Source of the DNA: Typha latifolia
Taxonomy: Eukaryota; Streptophyta; Magnoliopsida; Poales; Typhaceae
Direction: 5' to 3'
DNA length: 64,000 nt
Assembly (NCBI GenBank): GCA_019914945.1
Contig: CM034100.1
Span: 16,503,096-16,567,095 of the forward strand
The notes below the pieces were generated by a model. It was not told the origin of the DNA. It searched no databases and saw only the letters and a list, made by a program, of their open reading frames with translations. The translations under genes and the position numbers were made by a program. The stretch's first letter is position 1. Each line of letters opens with the position of its first letter. Of the stretch, positions 12,201 to 26,420 are shown one piece after another.

Positions 12201-13832
12201 ACATTAAATGCAGAGTAACAAAGAGGAAAGAAACAAAATGAGTGATTAGAAATCTTACGGCTGTTTCAATATAATCTTTAGGGCGTCTAATTTTCAAAAT
12301 TGATCCAGAGAGGGATCTCCCATCGAAAGAAAGAGCTGCTGTAGCATCCTCTGGTGTAAGAAATTCAACAAGCGCTTGATACTTCTCTTTGTTTATCTGC
12401 AATAAATAGATACGGATGACGAGAAGGAGATTATCAGACATGATGGACTTTGTAACAATTTCAGAAAAAGCAAAAGCAAAAAACAAAAAAAGAATGAGAG
12501 AGAGAGAGAGAGTAGCCGACTTACAATACAGCTGATGCATGGTTTAGTTCCTTGGATATGATTAACACCAGATGACAACAAGAAATCATTAAGGCAGTCG
12601 ATCACTGTTTTATCAGAGGCAGATACTGGCACATTTTCTATGTAAAGTCTCCTCAGTGGGCGGGTTGCCTGTGTAAGCTGTACTGAATCTATAGATGCAT
12701 TCTTTGCTGTTAACACAGTCTCAAGCGAAGGTGCAGACTGTGGTTTTACTGTGACTGGTGTGACTGAAATAGAAGACGGCATCTCATGTATCTTAATTGA
12801 AGGTGGCTGGAATTTGGCAATTTTGGATCCTACTCCGGGATTGCTTGATCCCGCTGGAGGCTGATCCCATGTGGATGTTTTCCTTTCAGGGGAACGAACT
12901 GTTGGAGATGGTGTCCTAACAGCTGCTTCAGTTTTCCTTTTCCTTGGAGAGTAGCCACCAAGTCTACTATCATGTTTCCGGTGATGCCCACTAGCATACC
13001 CACCATTCCCAGAAGATCTATTCCTGTCAACTTCAGAATATCTCCGCCTTGATTTTTCTTTAAATGATTCAAACAGTGACTCAGCGTAATCTTTCCCATG
13101 GTAGGGGCGCTTATGTGCCTTTGGTGATGATGATACAGACCTTCTATCTCTTTCTCGATCATATTCTCGGCTCCTAGATCTTCTTCTTTTTGACCTTAGC
13201 TCTTCATAGTGGGGTTTTGAATGTACCTTCCTCCGATCATTTGTTTCTTCATAATCTAGATCTCGACTTTTTCCAGAGCCGTGCTTCTTTGAACTGGACC
13301 CATCAATCTCTGATCTGATTTTCCCATCATTATGGCCATGGCTCTTTCTTTTTCCCTCCTTTGTAGACTTCCGATCTCTCTCCATACTTATATCCTTTAC
13401 TGCTGTCTCATTTTGCTGTTTCCTCTCAGATAGTTTCTCATATGCAGCTCCTGACCTGTTATCATTTCTTATCCTGATATGACTGTTCTTTTCGTCCATG
13501 CGTTCTCTGTCTCTACCTCTCTCAGTATTGCTGGATTTTCCTTTCACATATTCAGAACCAATTGTACTCTTCAAGCGATCTTCCTTTTTAGCTCCCATAT
13601 ATTTCAGATCCTTCATGCTCGTATCTGTCCTTTCAGGCTTTATATGATCTGAGAGAATTTCATCACCGTCATTTCCAAATGATTCCCTAAGATCAGTTTT
13701 TATTTCTTCAGGATTGAGCTTCTTTTTCCGGTGCAACATAATCTTCTCAAAGCTAAAAGGCCTTGTACGAGCTGATGTGCCTTCATTGGAACTTCTCTCG
13801 CTTGTCCCCTTACTCCTATTTATCCTACTCAT
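6213..13832 (-). CDS. U2AF large-subunit-like splicing factor with C-terminal UHM
   Basis: Ten coding exons (5' to 3'): 13832..12525, 12396..12259, 9347..9312, 9137..9066, 7974..7933, 7783..7694, 7600..7490, 7388..7296, 7136..7057 and 6987..6213. They give 914 residues with phase kept throughout. Layout: a charged, Arg/Lys/Ser-rich N-terminal region (about 60-330); RRM1 about 396-480 (LYIENVP, then YQALVEFLTPEDATAAL); a linker with two TxxPxKPVExVK repeats on separate small exons; RRM2 about 518-595 (IFIGGI, CAYLEYVD); then a U2AF-homology motif from about 630 with acidic helix PELEETLEDIRLECARFG. The UHM is interrupted by about 195 low-complexity residues, and its RXF position reads RLY (891-893). 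Expected role: nuclear pre-mRNA splicing. A leader exon ends at 14506 with a 5' UTR intron to about 13837. It is longer than canonical U2AF65, so it is a related subfamily and not the core subunit. Confidence 0.88.
9348..12258 (-). other. 2.9-kb intron of the U2AF-like gene
   Basis: AT-rich intron between coding exons 2 and 3 of the U2AF-like gene. I see no nested gene, tRNA or intact transposon. The short open frames in it (for example 10059-10271 and 11679-11945) are AT-rich without recognisable domains. A GA run at about 12496-12513 lies just downstream of the exon 1 donor. Confidence 0.6.
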
Positions 13833-16800
13833 CTCGCTCAGATGCAAATACCATACATTAACTATTGCAAGATCATCCAATTATAAGCAAGTCGTGCTGC
13901 CAAAATTTCCTTCCAAAACTCTACAATGGAAGGCAAAAATGCAAATGAACCCTTTCAATGTCAAGGAGTCCACATGGAGCAAAATAAAATATCTTTTTTT
14001 CGCAGTTAATTTAATCCTAATTTAAAGCATAGAAACAAAAACAAACAGAAAAAAGAGAAATTTAGAGGCCAAATTGATATCAAATAGACATTTTCCTACT
14101 GTAATTGAACAATGGTAATCTCATCATGACAAGAGTATTGAGAATTCTATTAAAAAGAAGAATGGGCCGCAGAAGATCCCAAGTTTCCCAAGAACAACTA
14201 GAAATCGTGTGCCTCTCCTTAATCTCTAGTATCTAATGCCACTAACGAAGTAAAGGCGTGAACAGACGCCCATCCAGACAATCAGTACAAAAGGCCCAAC
14301 CAGAAGCAGCCGCATCTCATCACCACAACATAGATAAACCTTCGCAACCCTAAACGAAAATTTTACACCCTACTTCCTCAGAAATTTATTTAGAAACCCT
14401 AAAAAAGACCGATTTATTATCTTCGACACCAAAACCCAGATAGAAATTAATCATCCGAGAATCCACCCACGCGAAAGAAAGAGAACAAAGAGTCCGAGTT
14501 GTTACCTCGCCGGCGCCGCACGGCGCGAAGTGATGAGATACGAAATCGCTTCTTGCTCGCGAACGAAGCAGCGACGAGAGGAAAAGAAGGAATGACTTCG
14601 GACTTGTCTACTGTGATGTATTAGCGAGGAATGGCTCGATCGGAAATGGGCGGCTGGGATTGATCAAAGTCAAGCAAGATCCGAATCCGATCGGATATAG
14701 TTTCGGATCCGATCCATAGGACGCAGCTGCTGATATCGGATCCGATAACACGGCCGTCAGATTTTTTATGAGAATTGATAAAAACACCCTACATTTTTTT
14801 ATAGGGAAATTTGCAAATAAAACCCTATATAATATAGGGTTGTTTTATGGTTCGACTCTACCTTTTTCTAAAACCATCATTTTTAAAAATAATAATAATA
14901 ATTAAAAATAACTCTCGAGTTAATTTAAACTCGTATTAGCTTAATAAAATAAAATTATTCTATTTTATCTAAACTAATATTTATTTTATTTAAGACTTTC
15001 TACATAATAAGATAGTAGGAGTAAATCTGGAATTATAATAATATTAATCTAAATAGAACTAAAATACTTTTGTTCTATTTGATAAAAGAAAAAAGAATTT
15101 GTGAAAAAAAATTAGGTAAGACTTAAACCATTAGAAAAAAAAACTCTTTAATGTAGGGGTTTTTTTATTATAGAGTTGGTAGGTGCCTTCTCCATGACCA
15201 AGGTAGTCATGGGTTCGACTCCAACCCTAAAATAATATTGTGGATAAATTATTTGGTGGTTTGGTAGTTTAACTCGATTCGGTTGATAACTCGGTAGTGC
15301 GGAGGGTTTATCTTTTATTCAGCCAATATCTAGTCTTTAAACTCCTCGATGATAAAAAAAAAAAAAATCTCCTTTCATTCATGGCATCTACCTTATTACA
15401 AGTCCTTAAAAATAATGTTGGGGCTTTTTTATATTTCCACCCTGATAAAGTATTTGGTAAATTTAATAAAATTCAAGGTATTTTTAATATATTAAAACCA
15501 AAATAGCGGGATAAAAAATGTGCAGAAAATAGGGCATGAACGATACCGAAGGGGTGTTTCTAATCAATTTTACTAGATTTTAGATCCAATGATAAATAGG
15601 ACTTAACCCATGAATTATTCAGAGTGGATAAGATCTTAATAACTGCTTAACTAATTATACTCATTTTTAAGCGGGATAAAAAAAAATAAACAGCTATAAG
15701 AACGAAATTATCGACTCCATCATCAGTGAACTCATTCCGGAATTGGAACTCCTGAGCCAGGCCAGAAGCTTATCTCGCGACCGCCAATGGCAGCCCAACA
15801 ATGACAGCTATAATTTGCTATTTCTGAAAGGAACCATCATTATTATTAATTGTCTCTCCGACCCACCTCTGCTTTCTGGTATAATTCAATCATCTTCTCT
15901 ACTTTGGCGTTCTCTCTCTCAAACTTTCGAATCTTGAGGGCTTGGCATCCGAGCCCGCAAGAGGTTCTTGAGAGTTTTCAGAGGTCAAGGACTTGTTTCG
16001 GGGTGGAAGAAAGCACATTGGTAGGATTTGGAGACTTGGGTTTTGTTTCTTCTTGTCTATTTTTTTATGTGGATTTAGAATTCAATGATTGGAATGTCTC
16101 AATAAGAGGAATTTAATTGATTTGGAATGATTCCGAAATCATATGATTTGATGTGTAATTTCATGAGAATTTGTTTCTATCTTAACCAAACTTTTATATA
16201 TTCCGTAATTACCTTCAGTGTGATAATTTATTAATGAGGCCCAACCTATGCCTCTTCTCTTCTTATATATTCTTAAGTTACTTCCTCATTCCTAAGTCAG
16301 GTTGCATACTTCCTCATTCCTAGTTGTTTTGGGTTAATTTGTTTAATAAAATATCATTAATTTTTTAAGATTATGTGTCATTATCACATTTTTATTATAT
16401 ATATATATATTGTGCAGTTAATTCGTATTAACGACGATGAATATAACATGAAAATGCAACATATTGAAACAAACGAAATGGTATAGATTGATGGGTTTCT
16501 TGACTTGTGTTGTTATTTAGGAGGGCTTGACCTCTGTTTATTGTAGTGTTGTTCCATATCTATCTTGGGGCCGGAAAGCCATGGGTTTTCATGGAGAGAT
16601 GAATAATGTTTTGATATCATGAGAGAGCTGGTTCTATTTTTCAAGGATGAGTCAGTTTGAGTGGTTATAGGAATCTCCCATCTTTTTTCTTTTAACTTCA
16701 ATTGTTGTTTGCTGGGGTTATAGGAATTTGATTCTTTTCATTCTTCCTCCTAGCATTGTTTGAGCCAGAAAGGTGTTGCTTTGAATTTTATCCTATTCAT

Positions 16801-17122
16801 TGATGCTTTACACTATTCTCTGCAAAGAGTATCAAATTTCCTTCTCTTTTCCATTGCTGAATTAAGAAATGCATGGTTTAATAGTCTTTCACTTGATCAA
16901 CTTGTTCTAAAAGGCTTATATGCTGACAGTAGCATGTTCCCAACTCCTCTTATAAAAACAATCTTGCTTTTATGTATCCATATCTATTTCCTTGTTTTGA
17001 TTTGTCCAAATATGCAGTTATGTTGGCTGTCTTCTAATATTCCAGTGGTCACATAGTATTATTTATATTTGAAATTTGAAGGTTGCAGAGATATTATATA
17101 CATATAGCTTCTGTTGCATGAA
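13833..17122. other. divergent intergenic region between U2AF-like and inositol transporter genes
   Basis: The U2AF-like leader exon and promoter lie at about 14506-14650. A donor site (GAG|gtaac on the minus strand) ends the leader exon at 14506. The segment 14640-14756 is rich in GATCCG/CGGATC palindromes. A MITE-like fold-back occupies about 14772-15170. From about 15880 to 16020 a CT-rich stretch looks like the non-coding first exon of the inositol transporter. It is followed by a possible donor near 16020 and an acceptor (TTGCAG) at 17088, implying a 5' UTR intron of about 1 kb. No other gene was seen. Confidence 0.5.
14772..15170. mobile_element. degenerate MITE-like fold-back element (copy 1)
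   Basis: The ends are inverted: ACCCTACATTTTTT on the left pairs with AATGTAGGGGTTTTTTT on the right (15149-15168). Internal arms (GAGTTAATTTAAACTCGTATTAGC and following bases) resemble the second copy at 23256-23700, including the shared core AAGATAGTAGG. It has no coding capacity. This fits a non-autonomous DNA transposon. No clear target-site duplication was identified. Confidence 0.5.
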
Positions 17123-17180
17123 ATGGAAGGGGGTCCTCATAAAGCAGACAAAACTGAATTCAAGGAATGCCTCCATTTGA
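17118..17180 (+). promoter_or_regulatory. overlapping upstream ORF on the inositol transporter start
   Basis: An ATG five bases upstream of the main ATG opens a 20-codon frame in another register that ends at TGA 17178-17180, inside the main coding sequence. It would compete with the main start unless bypassed by leaky scanning. Its context (GCATGA) is weaker than that of the main start (AAATGG). Regulatory meaning is inference. Confidence 0.4.
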
Positions 17181-19272
17181 CATGGAAGCAGCCTTACATT
17201 CTTCGTCTCGCATTTTCTGCCGGCATTGGTGGTCTTCTTTTTGGTTATGACACAGGTAGGTAGACAGACATATTTTGATTCATTTGTTTCCTTATGATCA
17301 GATTACATTCTTAATTATTATTTTTTGATTAACAAACAATCTATATAGGCGTCATATCGGGCGCACTTCTGTACATTCGAGATGATTTCAGCTCAGTTGG
17401 AAGGAGCACCGTCCTGCAGGTACTTGCTGAAACTTGCAAAAATTCTTTCAGACAGAAAAAGATAGATCTCAAAACTTGTAATATTAATGTAATAATAGGA
17501 AACAATCGTGAGCATGGCAGTTGCGGGAGCTATAATTGGTGCTGGATTTGGTGGTTGGATGAATGACAGATTTGGAAGGAGACCTTCCATTATACTTGCC
17601 GATATCTTGTTCTTTATAGGTGCTATAATAATGGCTGCTGCACCAATTCCTGGTATTATAATCCTTGGGAGGATTTTTGTGGGTCTTGGAGTTGGGATGG
17701 CTTCCATGACTTCTCCACTCTACATATCTGAAGCTTCTCCTGCTAGAATTAGAGGTGCTCTTGTCAGCACTAATGGCTTGCTGATTACAGGAGGCCAGTT
17801 TTTATCCTACCTTATAAATCTGGCTTTCACTAAGGTGTTTCCCAACTTCCTTTCCTTCCTTATTTTTAATCACAATTAAACTTACAAATGTGGATTCTTT
17901 TGAATTCAGGCACCGGGAACTTGGCGCTGGATGCTCGGTGTTGCAGGGATTCCTGCTCTCGTGCAGTTTATATTGATGTTGATGCTCCCAGAATCACCAA
18001 GGTGGCTATATAGAAAGGTCAGTCATACTCTTTTTCTTACCTTTTAATTTGCTTTCAGCTGTTACAGTATCACAACATGTATCTGATTCCATTGAACAGA
18101 ATAGAAAAGAGGAAGCTGCAGAGATCTTACGGAAGATATACCCTTCTGATGAAGTTGACAAAGAAATCGAGGCTTTACGCGAATCGATCGAAGCTGAGAT
18201 AGCCGAGGATGGATCTATCGCAGAGGATGGCTTAATCGGTAAACTGAGGAAAGCATTGAGTAGCGTAGTAGTCCGCAGAGGGCTCGTGGCAGGCATTCTT
18301 TGCCAGGTTGCGCAGCAGTTCGTAGGCATCAACACGGTTATGTATTACAGTCCTACAATAGTTCAGCTGGCTGGTTTTGCTTCCAACAGTACTGCACTGG
18401 CGCTGTCTCTCATAACCTCTGGCCTCAACGCCTTCGGATCTATCGTTAGTATCTACTTCGTTGACAGAGTCGGGAGGAGGCGTCTGATGCTTCTCAGCTT
18501 GGTCGGAATCATTACTTGCCTCGCGTTACTTAGCGGCGTCTTCTTCGGAGCCGCCACCCATTCGCCGGCCGTCGGGGACGCAGAGACTCAATTCTTTGGC
18601 AACTCCACGTGCCCCGATTTCAACCCTGCTTCAGGAATCATATGGAAATGCACCGACTGCTTAAAAGCCTCATCTGCATGCGGTTTCTGCGCTCACGAAG
18701 GCAACAAAGTAAGTACGCATTAGATATATATTTGAGTTGAGATAAATAATTATTATTTTTTGATCTCTTTTTAACTTTTTTGTTTTTGTTTTTGTTTTTG
18801 TTTGAAGCTTCTTCCTGGTGCATGCTTGGCGAAGAATGACGCAGTAAAAGGCGTCTGCCATGCGGGCCATCGGGAGTGGTACACTCAAGGTTGCCCCAGC
18901 AACTTTGGATGGCTGTCTCTGATTGCTCTGGCGGCGTACATCATCTCCTACTCCCCCGGCATGGGTACCGTTCCTTGGATCGTGAACTCGGAAATCTACC
19001 CTCTTAAATTTAGGGGTCTCTGTGGTGGTATTGCGGCGGTCTCCAATTGGGTCTCTAATCTCATCGTCACCCAGACGTTCTTGAGCTTAACGGAGGCTCT
19101 AGGCACAGCTCCCACGTTCCTCTTGTTCTGCGGCGTCTCCGCCGTGGCGCTGGTCTTCATATTCTTCCTTGTGCCTGAAACCAAAGGCTTGCCGTTCGAA
19201 GAGGTGGAGAAGATGCTCGAGAGGAAAAACTACAAAGCTTGGAAGAAGAGTTCAGTGCAAGCTCACCCTTAG
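17123..19272 (+). CDS. INT: inositol transporter (MFS sugar-porter family, INT2/INT4-like)
   Basis: Exons 17123..17255, 17349..17419, 17499..17834, 17910..18017, 18100..18708 and 18808..19272 give 573 residues, the usual INT length. It is a twelve-helix MFS H+/inositol symporter. Seen: [16 protein letters not shown] in helix 1, DRFGRR in loop 2-3, the long conserved block [30 protein letters not shown] before the central cytosolic loop, [16 protein letters not shown] in helix 7, DRVGRR in loop 8-9, and PETKG before the C-terminal tail. The extracellular loop between helices 9 and 10 is Cys-rich (C400, C403, C410, C413, C425 and more), a feature of INT2/INT4 and not INT1. INT4-type proteins act at the plasma membrane, so this location is expected but not shown. 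A leader exon near 15.9-16.0 kb is likely. Confidence 0.93.
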
Positions 19273-19638
19273 TTCGCTGTTCCTCGGATTTTGTTATCCA
19301 CTATTATTATAACTGCACCAATGATTCTTATTTAATAACAACTTACTTACCTCCTTTGTATCTATTCCATTCCATCTACAAGGATTTTTTTTTTATATTG
19401 GCTTTAAAGTCTCTTTTGTGGTGTTCTGTTGTGAGAATTAGATGATTTAAGGGCCAAAGTGTTATAAAAGATAAATAAAAAGGTTTATGTGAGAATTATC
19501 AGTAGTTTAATAATAATAAAAAGGCTTAACTGCATTGCTGGCGAGGGTAATTCAGTCATTTGGTGCACCTTAAACCCTAGGAGCCACTATATAAGGAGTC
19601 ACGGATCCTCCCCTATCCGAAACTCTCGAAGAGCCGCT
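19273..19638 (+). promoter_or_regulatory. RPL23 promoter with telo-box and TATA box
   Basis: The spacer after the INT stop holds the INT 3' UTR and the RPL23 promoter. Seen: AAACCCTA at 19572-19579 (telo-box) and TATATAA at 19588-19594, 45 bases before the ATG. Telo-boxes with a nearby TATA are typical of plant ribosomal-protein promoters and link them to growth control. Confidence 0.65.
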
Positions 19639-22188
<2,550 letters not shown>

Positions 22189-22581
22189 TGGTGTTATCAC
22201 TCAGTAGGAATGGAGATGTGTTTTGCTTTGATTCCATGTTAAGGAGAAACTGAAAGTACTACCATTAGTGTTTGTTCTTGATATTGTAAAAGCCCGATTG
22301 TTTAGATTGTAATTTGCTTGGTAATCAAATTTTGATGTGTTTCAAGAGCTGGGTTTATATATAGTTCTTTGCTCCTCTCATTTAGGTTATCTTGGAATTT
22401 ATAAATTTGTGATACTGTCTGGGTCATGTTCTATTTGCGGCTTGCTGCTTTATTCTAGTCGTCTAATTCTTCATTAGGCTCATGGGTATTGTCTCCCAGC
22501 AAGCATTCGTTGTCCAATTTCTGTATTCAGCTTTTGTAGGCATAAAGTTCTGATAGGAAAAAAATTCCAAAATTTTCATCC

Positions 22582-22655
22582 GGCCTATTAGCTCAGTTGG
22601 TTAGAGCGTCGTGCTAATAACGCGAAGGTCGCAGGTTCGAGACCTGCATGGGCCA
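22582..22655 (+). tRNA. tRNA-Ile (anticodon AAT)
   Basis: A 74-base cloverleaf. The acceptor stem GGCCTAT pairs with ATGGGCC (one U-G) and the discriminator base is A. The D arm is GCTCAGTTGGTTAGAGC. The anticodon stem TCGTG/CGCGA encloses loop CTAATAA with AAT at positions 34-36. The T arm is GCAGG-TTCGAGA-CCTGC. The internal A box (TAGCTCAGTTGG) and B box (GGTTCGAGACC) for RNA polymerase III are intact. There is no intron. CCA is not encoded beyond the normal discriminator, as expected for a nuclear gene. Confidence 0.97.
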
Positions 22656-22666
22656 AAATATGCTCC

Positions 22667-22671
22667 TTTTT
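22667..22671 (+). terminator. RNA polymerase III T-run terminator of tRNA-Ile
   Basis: Five consecutive T residues begin 12 bases after the mature tRNA end, the normal Pol III termination signal. Confidence 0.7.
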
Positions 22672-23103
22672 CTTCTTCACTTCATATTATATATTTTTGT
22701 GATGATGTCTTCTAAATCCGCTGGGGCGCTGGGCCATCTCAAGTCTCACTCAACGTTCCCAGTAAACAATTTTTGGTCTAATAATACGTGGCTCTGCCAA
22801 CAGTATTCGGGACTCTTTCCTGTTTCATTCATAGGTTTAATCCATGAGCTCTTAGAATAAATCAATTTTTTCTTGGTTCATTCCGCCCGCCCTGCCCTAA
22901 AGAATAGAAAACCAATAATAGGGAGAGCACCCTGCTTTTGCTGAAAGATCATTACATCGTGCATATCATGATTCTGAATACAATGTATTAGAAAAATAAG
23001 GAATAAAGAAATCGATTGAAGAATAAAGAAACAGGAAAAGAATAGCTGCATTGATGTATAACATAAATGAAAGTGGCCTATCGCTTGCTGCCGCCGCAAA
23101 CGA

Positions 23104-26064
23104 TTATGGTAGATGACTCGACGAATGAGCAAAACCCCATAGCTGCAGAAACAAAGATGAGCAGAGGCTTGAGATCACATATAAGATCATATTTGTATGA
23201 AACAAGGGTCTAAACAGGTGAGTTTCAAGCTCTAAACTCAATAAATAAATGAAAATTTTGATAAAAAGCCCCTACATTATGGATTTTGTTGTTGTTTGAG
23301 CCCTATCTGATTGCTTTCCTACAAAAATCCTCTTGTTTTATCAACAAAAAAAAATCAGAAAAGTCCCTGAGTTAATTTGACCTCATGTTAGCTTAACAAA
23401 ATAAGAAAATTCTATTTTATTTAAATTAGTAATTTTGAAATTCTAAAATTATCCTCAACATTTTATTTAACACTTTCTGCATAACAAGATAGTAGGGGTA
23501 ACTTTGAAATTTAAAAAATATTAATCTAAATAAAATAGAATATTCTTGTTTTGTTAAGCTAATATGAGGTTAAACTAACTCAGGGGCTTTTCTGAATATT
23601 TTTATAAAGCAAAAGCGGGTTTTTTAGAGAAAAAAACAATAAGGTAGAGCTCGAACATAAGAAAACCCATAATGTAGGGGCTTTTTTTTTGTTGCAAATT
23701 TCTCTAAATAAATACACATACCTCAACATTCTTTAGCTCAAATTCTGGATTATGAGCCAAGCATAAGTTCCCAAAGGTTTCACACGGGCCGCTAGTTCCA
23801 TGTAATCTAGTAAACAGAAAAGGTTCAAGAAAGTAGGACAGATCATCAATATTAATTGCCAGATGGATCAGAAAAGAAGAAACACAAAAAGGAAAAATGA
23901 AGCATATCAATTTGTTATAGTGAAGGGAAACACTGACAGATGGAAAATTATATATATACTTACAGATCTTCATCAAGGCATAATGCAAAGCTTCCTCCCC
24001 CACCAAATGCTAACACATCATTCAAGCACAAATAGTAGTACCTGTTTGCACCTAGTACATACTTCAACATGAGTTCTAACTTCTAAATATAATTAAGATG
24101 ACATTAATCTTGTCTGAATTAAATCAACTAAGACATGCATGCCACAGTGCTATGAAAGCATATTTTCATCTAAGGATTCTCTTTCATCAAACAGACAGCT
24201 TTTTTCAGAAACATCAATCCACCCATAACCAATAAAAAGGTACATTTTTTTTATTTAATAGAAGGAATATATTCCTGTTTCATTCAAATCTTAATTAATA
24301 ACAAGTAGAGATTAACAACCTATACACCTTTACAGGATAACCAGCCAAACAGCCATACAAAAAATGCAACAACAAAACAATCTTCCACTAAGCGATACAG
24401 AGATAACACAAACAGAGCCAAAACAATCTGTCAAAATATACTCTACTGTGACGGATTTAAGAGTGATAGTGACCGTAAGGCTTAGGTGATAAACTGTTTC
24501 TCAATGAATGCTTACCTGTCGCTCTGAAAAGCCTTGGCTCTCCGTATATCGTAGTGAATACAAATGTATGGCTTTTTCCCTGGTCGCAAGAATATGAAAA
24601 ACATCAGCGGCAAAAGGAAAAGAGGGAAAATAAGCAGAGCAACGGATTTACAAATGATTATCATTCAAGTATTATAGCCTTATAGGAACTCACTTGGTAT
24701 TTTCTTTTGGCAGTAGGCTTCAAAGGACTATCCAACAGTCCACCAAATACAGCACCTTGCATATCTCCAGCAATCTAGTCAACATGGTACCACATTAGAA
24801 CACACCTTGGAAATATCACATGATAAAACCACGATCGTTCATAAGATGCTGTAAGAAGAATGATCAACTTTATAACTTGAAAAAGGAAAAATTGAATCCA
24901 AATCGAGAATCTACTTACTAATAGACATGGACCCTGAAGATTAACACTCTTGCGAAGAAGCGTGCGAAGTGATATCCCATGTTTCCAGGTACTGTCCTTC
25001 ATTCGAAAAGAGTAATAGTGAATCAGAAGGAAAGTAAGAATACATACTGAATGGAATATATCTAACAGCAGATTACCTGTACAACAATACCCAGAGGCAC
25101 CCCCTCACAATATTAGGTAGAGATGATTGTAGGAACTCAAACAAATCTGCAGAGATAAACACAGACTTCTCTTCCAAGTGATGAAGAACTTCTTGAGGAG
25201 CAACTGAGGTTGATGCTTCTTGAGTTCCATTTGAGATATCGAATTTCCTATCCGACACACACTCCTGCTTCATCATTTCATCACTCTCACTTTCCGTCCC
25301 AGATTCCTCACTGCACTCTAGTGGTCTATCTTTCCACGCAAAATCATTGACATTCCACCTTCTGGGAAGGGGTTTAAGAGGTAATGGTCCTATACTCTTT
25401 GGACAAGAAGAGGGAGAGACCTCGCGCCCCTCAATTCCACCGGAGTTATTGCTAGGTAGAAAAGATAACACATATGACGAGAAAGAAGACTTCTTGGGAG
25501 AAGTGAATTCATCGGTAGGAAAGTAGAATGCCTGCAGAAGCAAACTCTCATATTATACGACGTGATTAGTATCACAAATTCTACAAATAAATTGCCTAAG
25601 ATACATCAGAACCAGATTATGATAAAATTAAAATGATTATTATTACGATAAGCATATCCAGAAAGAATGGAGATTAAGGAAATATATCTACAAGTCTTAA
25701 CAAAATCAAGCTACTGGGTAGTATAGAATCCATGTAAATTAACTTTCTTTAGATCAAAGCAAAGCTATCTCGATCAACACGGCAATAATCCTGTTTCAGA
25801 TTCAAAATACCGCATTCCTATTAAGAAAACCTAAAAGCAAAAACGAAAGAGATCAAGCGCACGAAACCAAGGCAATGCGGATCAGATTCGGCAACTCCTC
25901 GACCATGGCAGTATAGAGATGGAACAAGGATGGGACTCAGACAGCATTACCTGGGAATCGCGCCGAGCGAAGGGAGATTCGACGGCCGGAGAGGCGGGAG
26001 ACGACGGCGAGTCCGCGAGTAGGCGCGATAGCTTCTCGGCCACCTTATCCTTCCACGAGAGCAT
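23104..26064 (-). CDS. TLDc-domain protein (OXR-like)
   Basis: Eight exons (5' to 3'): 26064..25951, 25531..25077, 24991..24919, 24774..24694, 24579..24516, 24051..23964, 23806..23722 and 23142..23104. They encode 332 residues. The start MLSWKDKVAEKLSRLLADSP fits plant relatives, though an in-frame Met 11 codons upstream exists. A Ser/Glu-rich middle region precedes the TLDc domain (about 160-332). Key blocks are SVFISADLFEFLQSSLPN, LLYSTWKHGISLRTLLRKS, GDMQGAVFGGLLDSPLKP, FVFTTIYGEPRLFRATGANRYYYLC, FGGGGSFALCLDEDL and the terminal LWGFAHSSS. TLDc proteins are linked to oxidative-stress resistance and V-ATPase interaction, and the plant role is less certain. Intron 7 contains a MITE-like element. 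The leader carries a long GA run. Confidence 0.9.
23256..23700. mobile_element. MITE-like fold-back element (copy 2) in TLDc intron 7
   Basis: The terminal inverted repeats are perfect for 19 bases: AAAAGCCCCTACATTATGG at 23264-23282 pairs with CCATAATGTAGGGGCTTTT at 23667-23685. Inside, GAGTTAATTTGACCTCATGTTAGC near 23372 is inverted as GCTAATATGAGGTTAAACTAACTC near 23560, so most of the element can fold into one hairpin. It has no coding capacity. It is related to 14772-15170. Confidence 0.7.
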
Positions 26065-26121
26065 GGCGTCGCGAAACCCTAACCTTATATCTCTCACAAC
26101 CGTAGAGATCGAGAAGAGATC

Positions 26122-26123
<2 letters not shown>

Positions 26124-26165
<42 letters not shown>
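26124..26165. repeat. (GA)n microsatellite in TLDc leader
   Basis: An uninterrupted GA run about 60-100 bases upstream of the TLDc start on the minus strand, read as CT in the transcript. It is followed by an A-rich run at 26184-26202. Confidence 0.85.
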
Positions 26166-26169
<4 letters not shown>

Positions 26170-26420
26170 AGAAGGAATAGAGGTGAAAAAAAAAAAAAAA
26201 AAGAGGAAGAGAAGAAAGACGAGAGCTTTGCCTTCCTCCGTTTATTGCGGGGTTTCCGAGAAACACGAAACGAACGGTGTTTTGCGTGTTTCCGTGGAAT
26301 GGTACGAGTCGGGAGAAAAGTCGGTGAGAAGCAACGGCAGCGAATGCAGGTTTTGCAAAAATGCCCTCCTAACTTTACTTTGAATTGCAAAGGCACACCA
26401 AATATTATTGATGTGGAACT

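Larger units (their letters stand above)
22189..23103. other. spacer between RPL23 and TLDc genes containing a tRNA
   Basis: Holds the RPL23 3' UTR (to about 22350), tRNA-Ile at 22582-22655 and the 3' UTR of the minus-strand TLDc gene (up to 23103). Nothing else was recognised. Confidence 0.6.

Noticed and set aside
25077..25100. Alternative donor (GG|GTGCCT) in exon 2 of the TLDc gene
   Set aside because: Reading on to the donor after 25077 keeps the TLDc block RGC-WVLLYSTWKHGIS intact, which the earlier donor would destroy.
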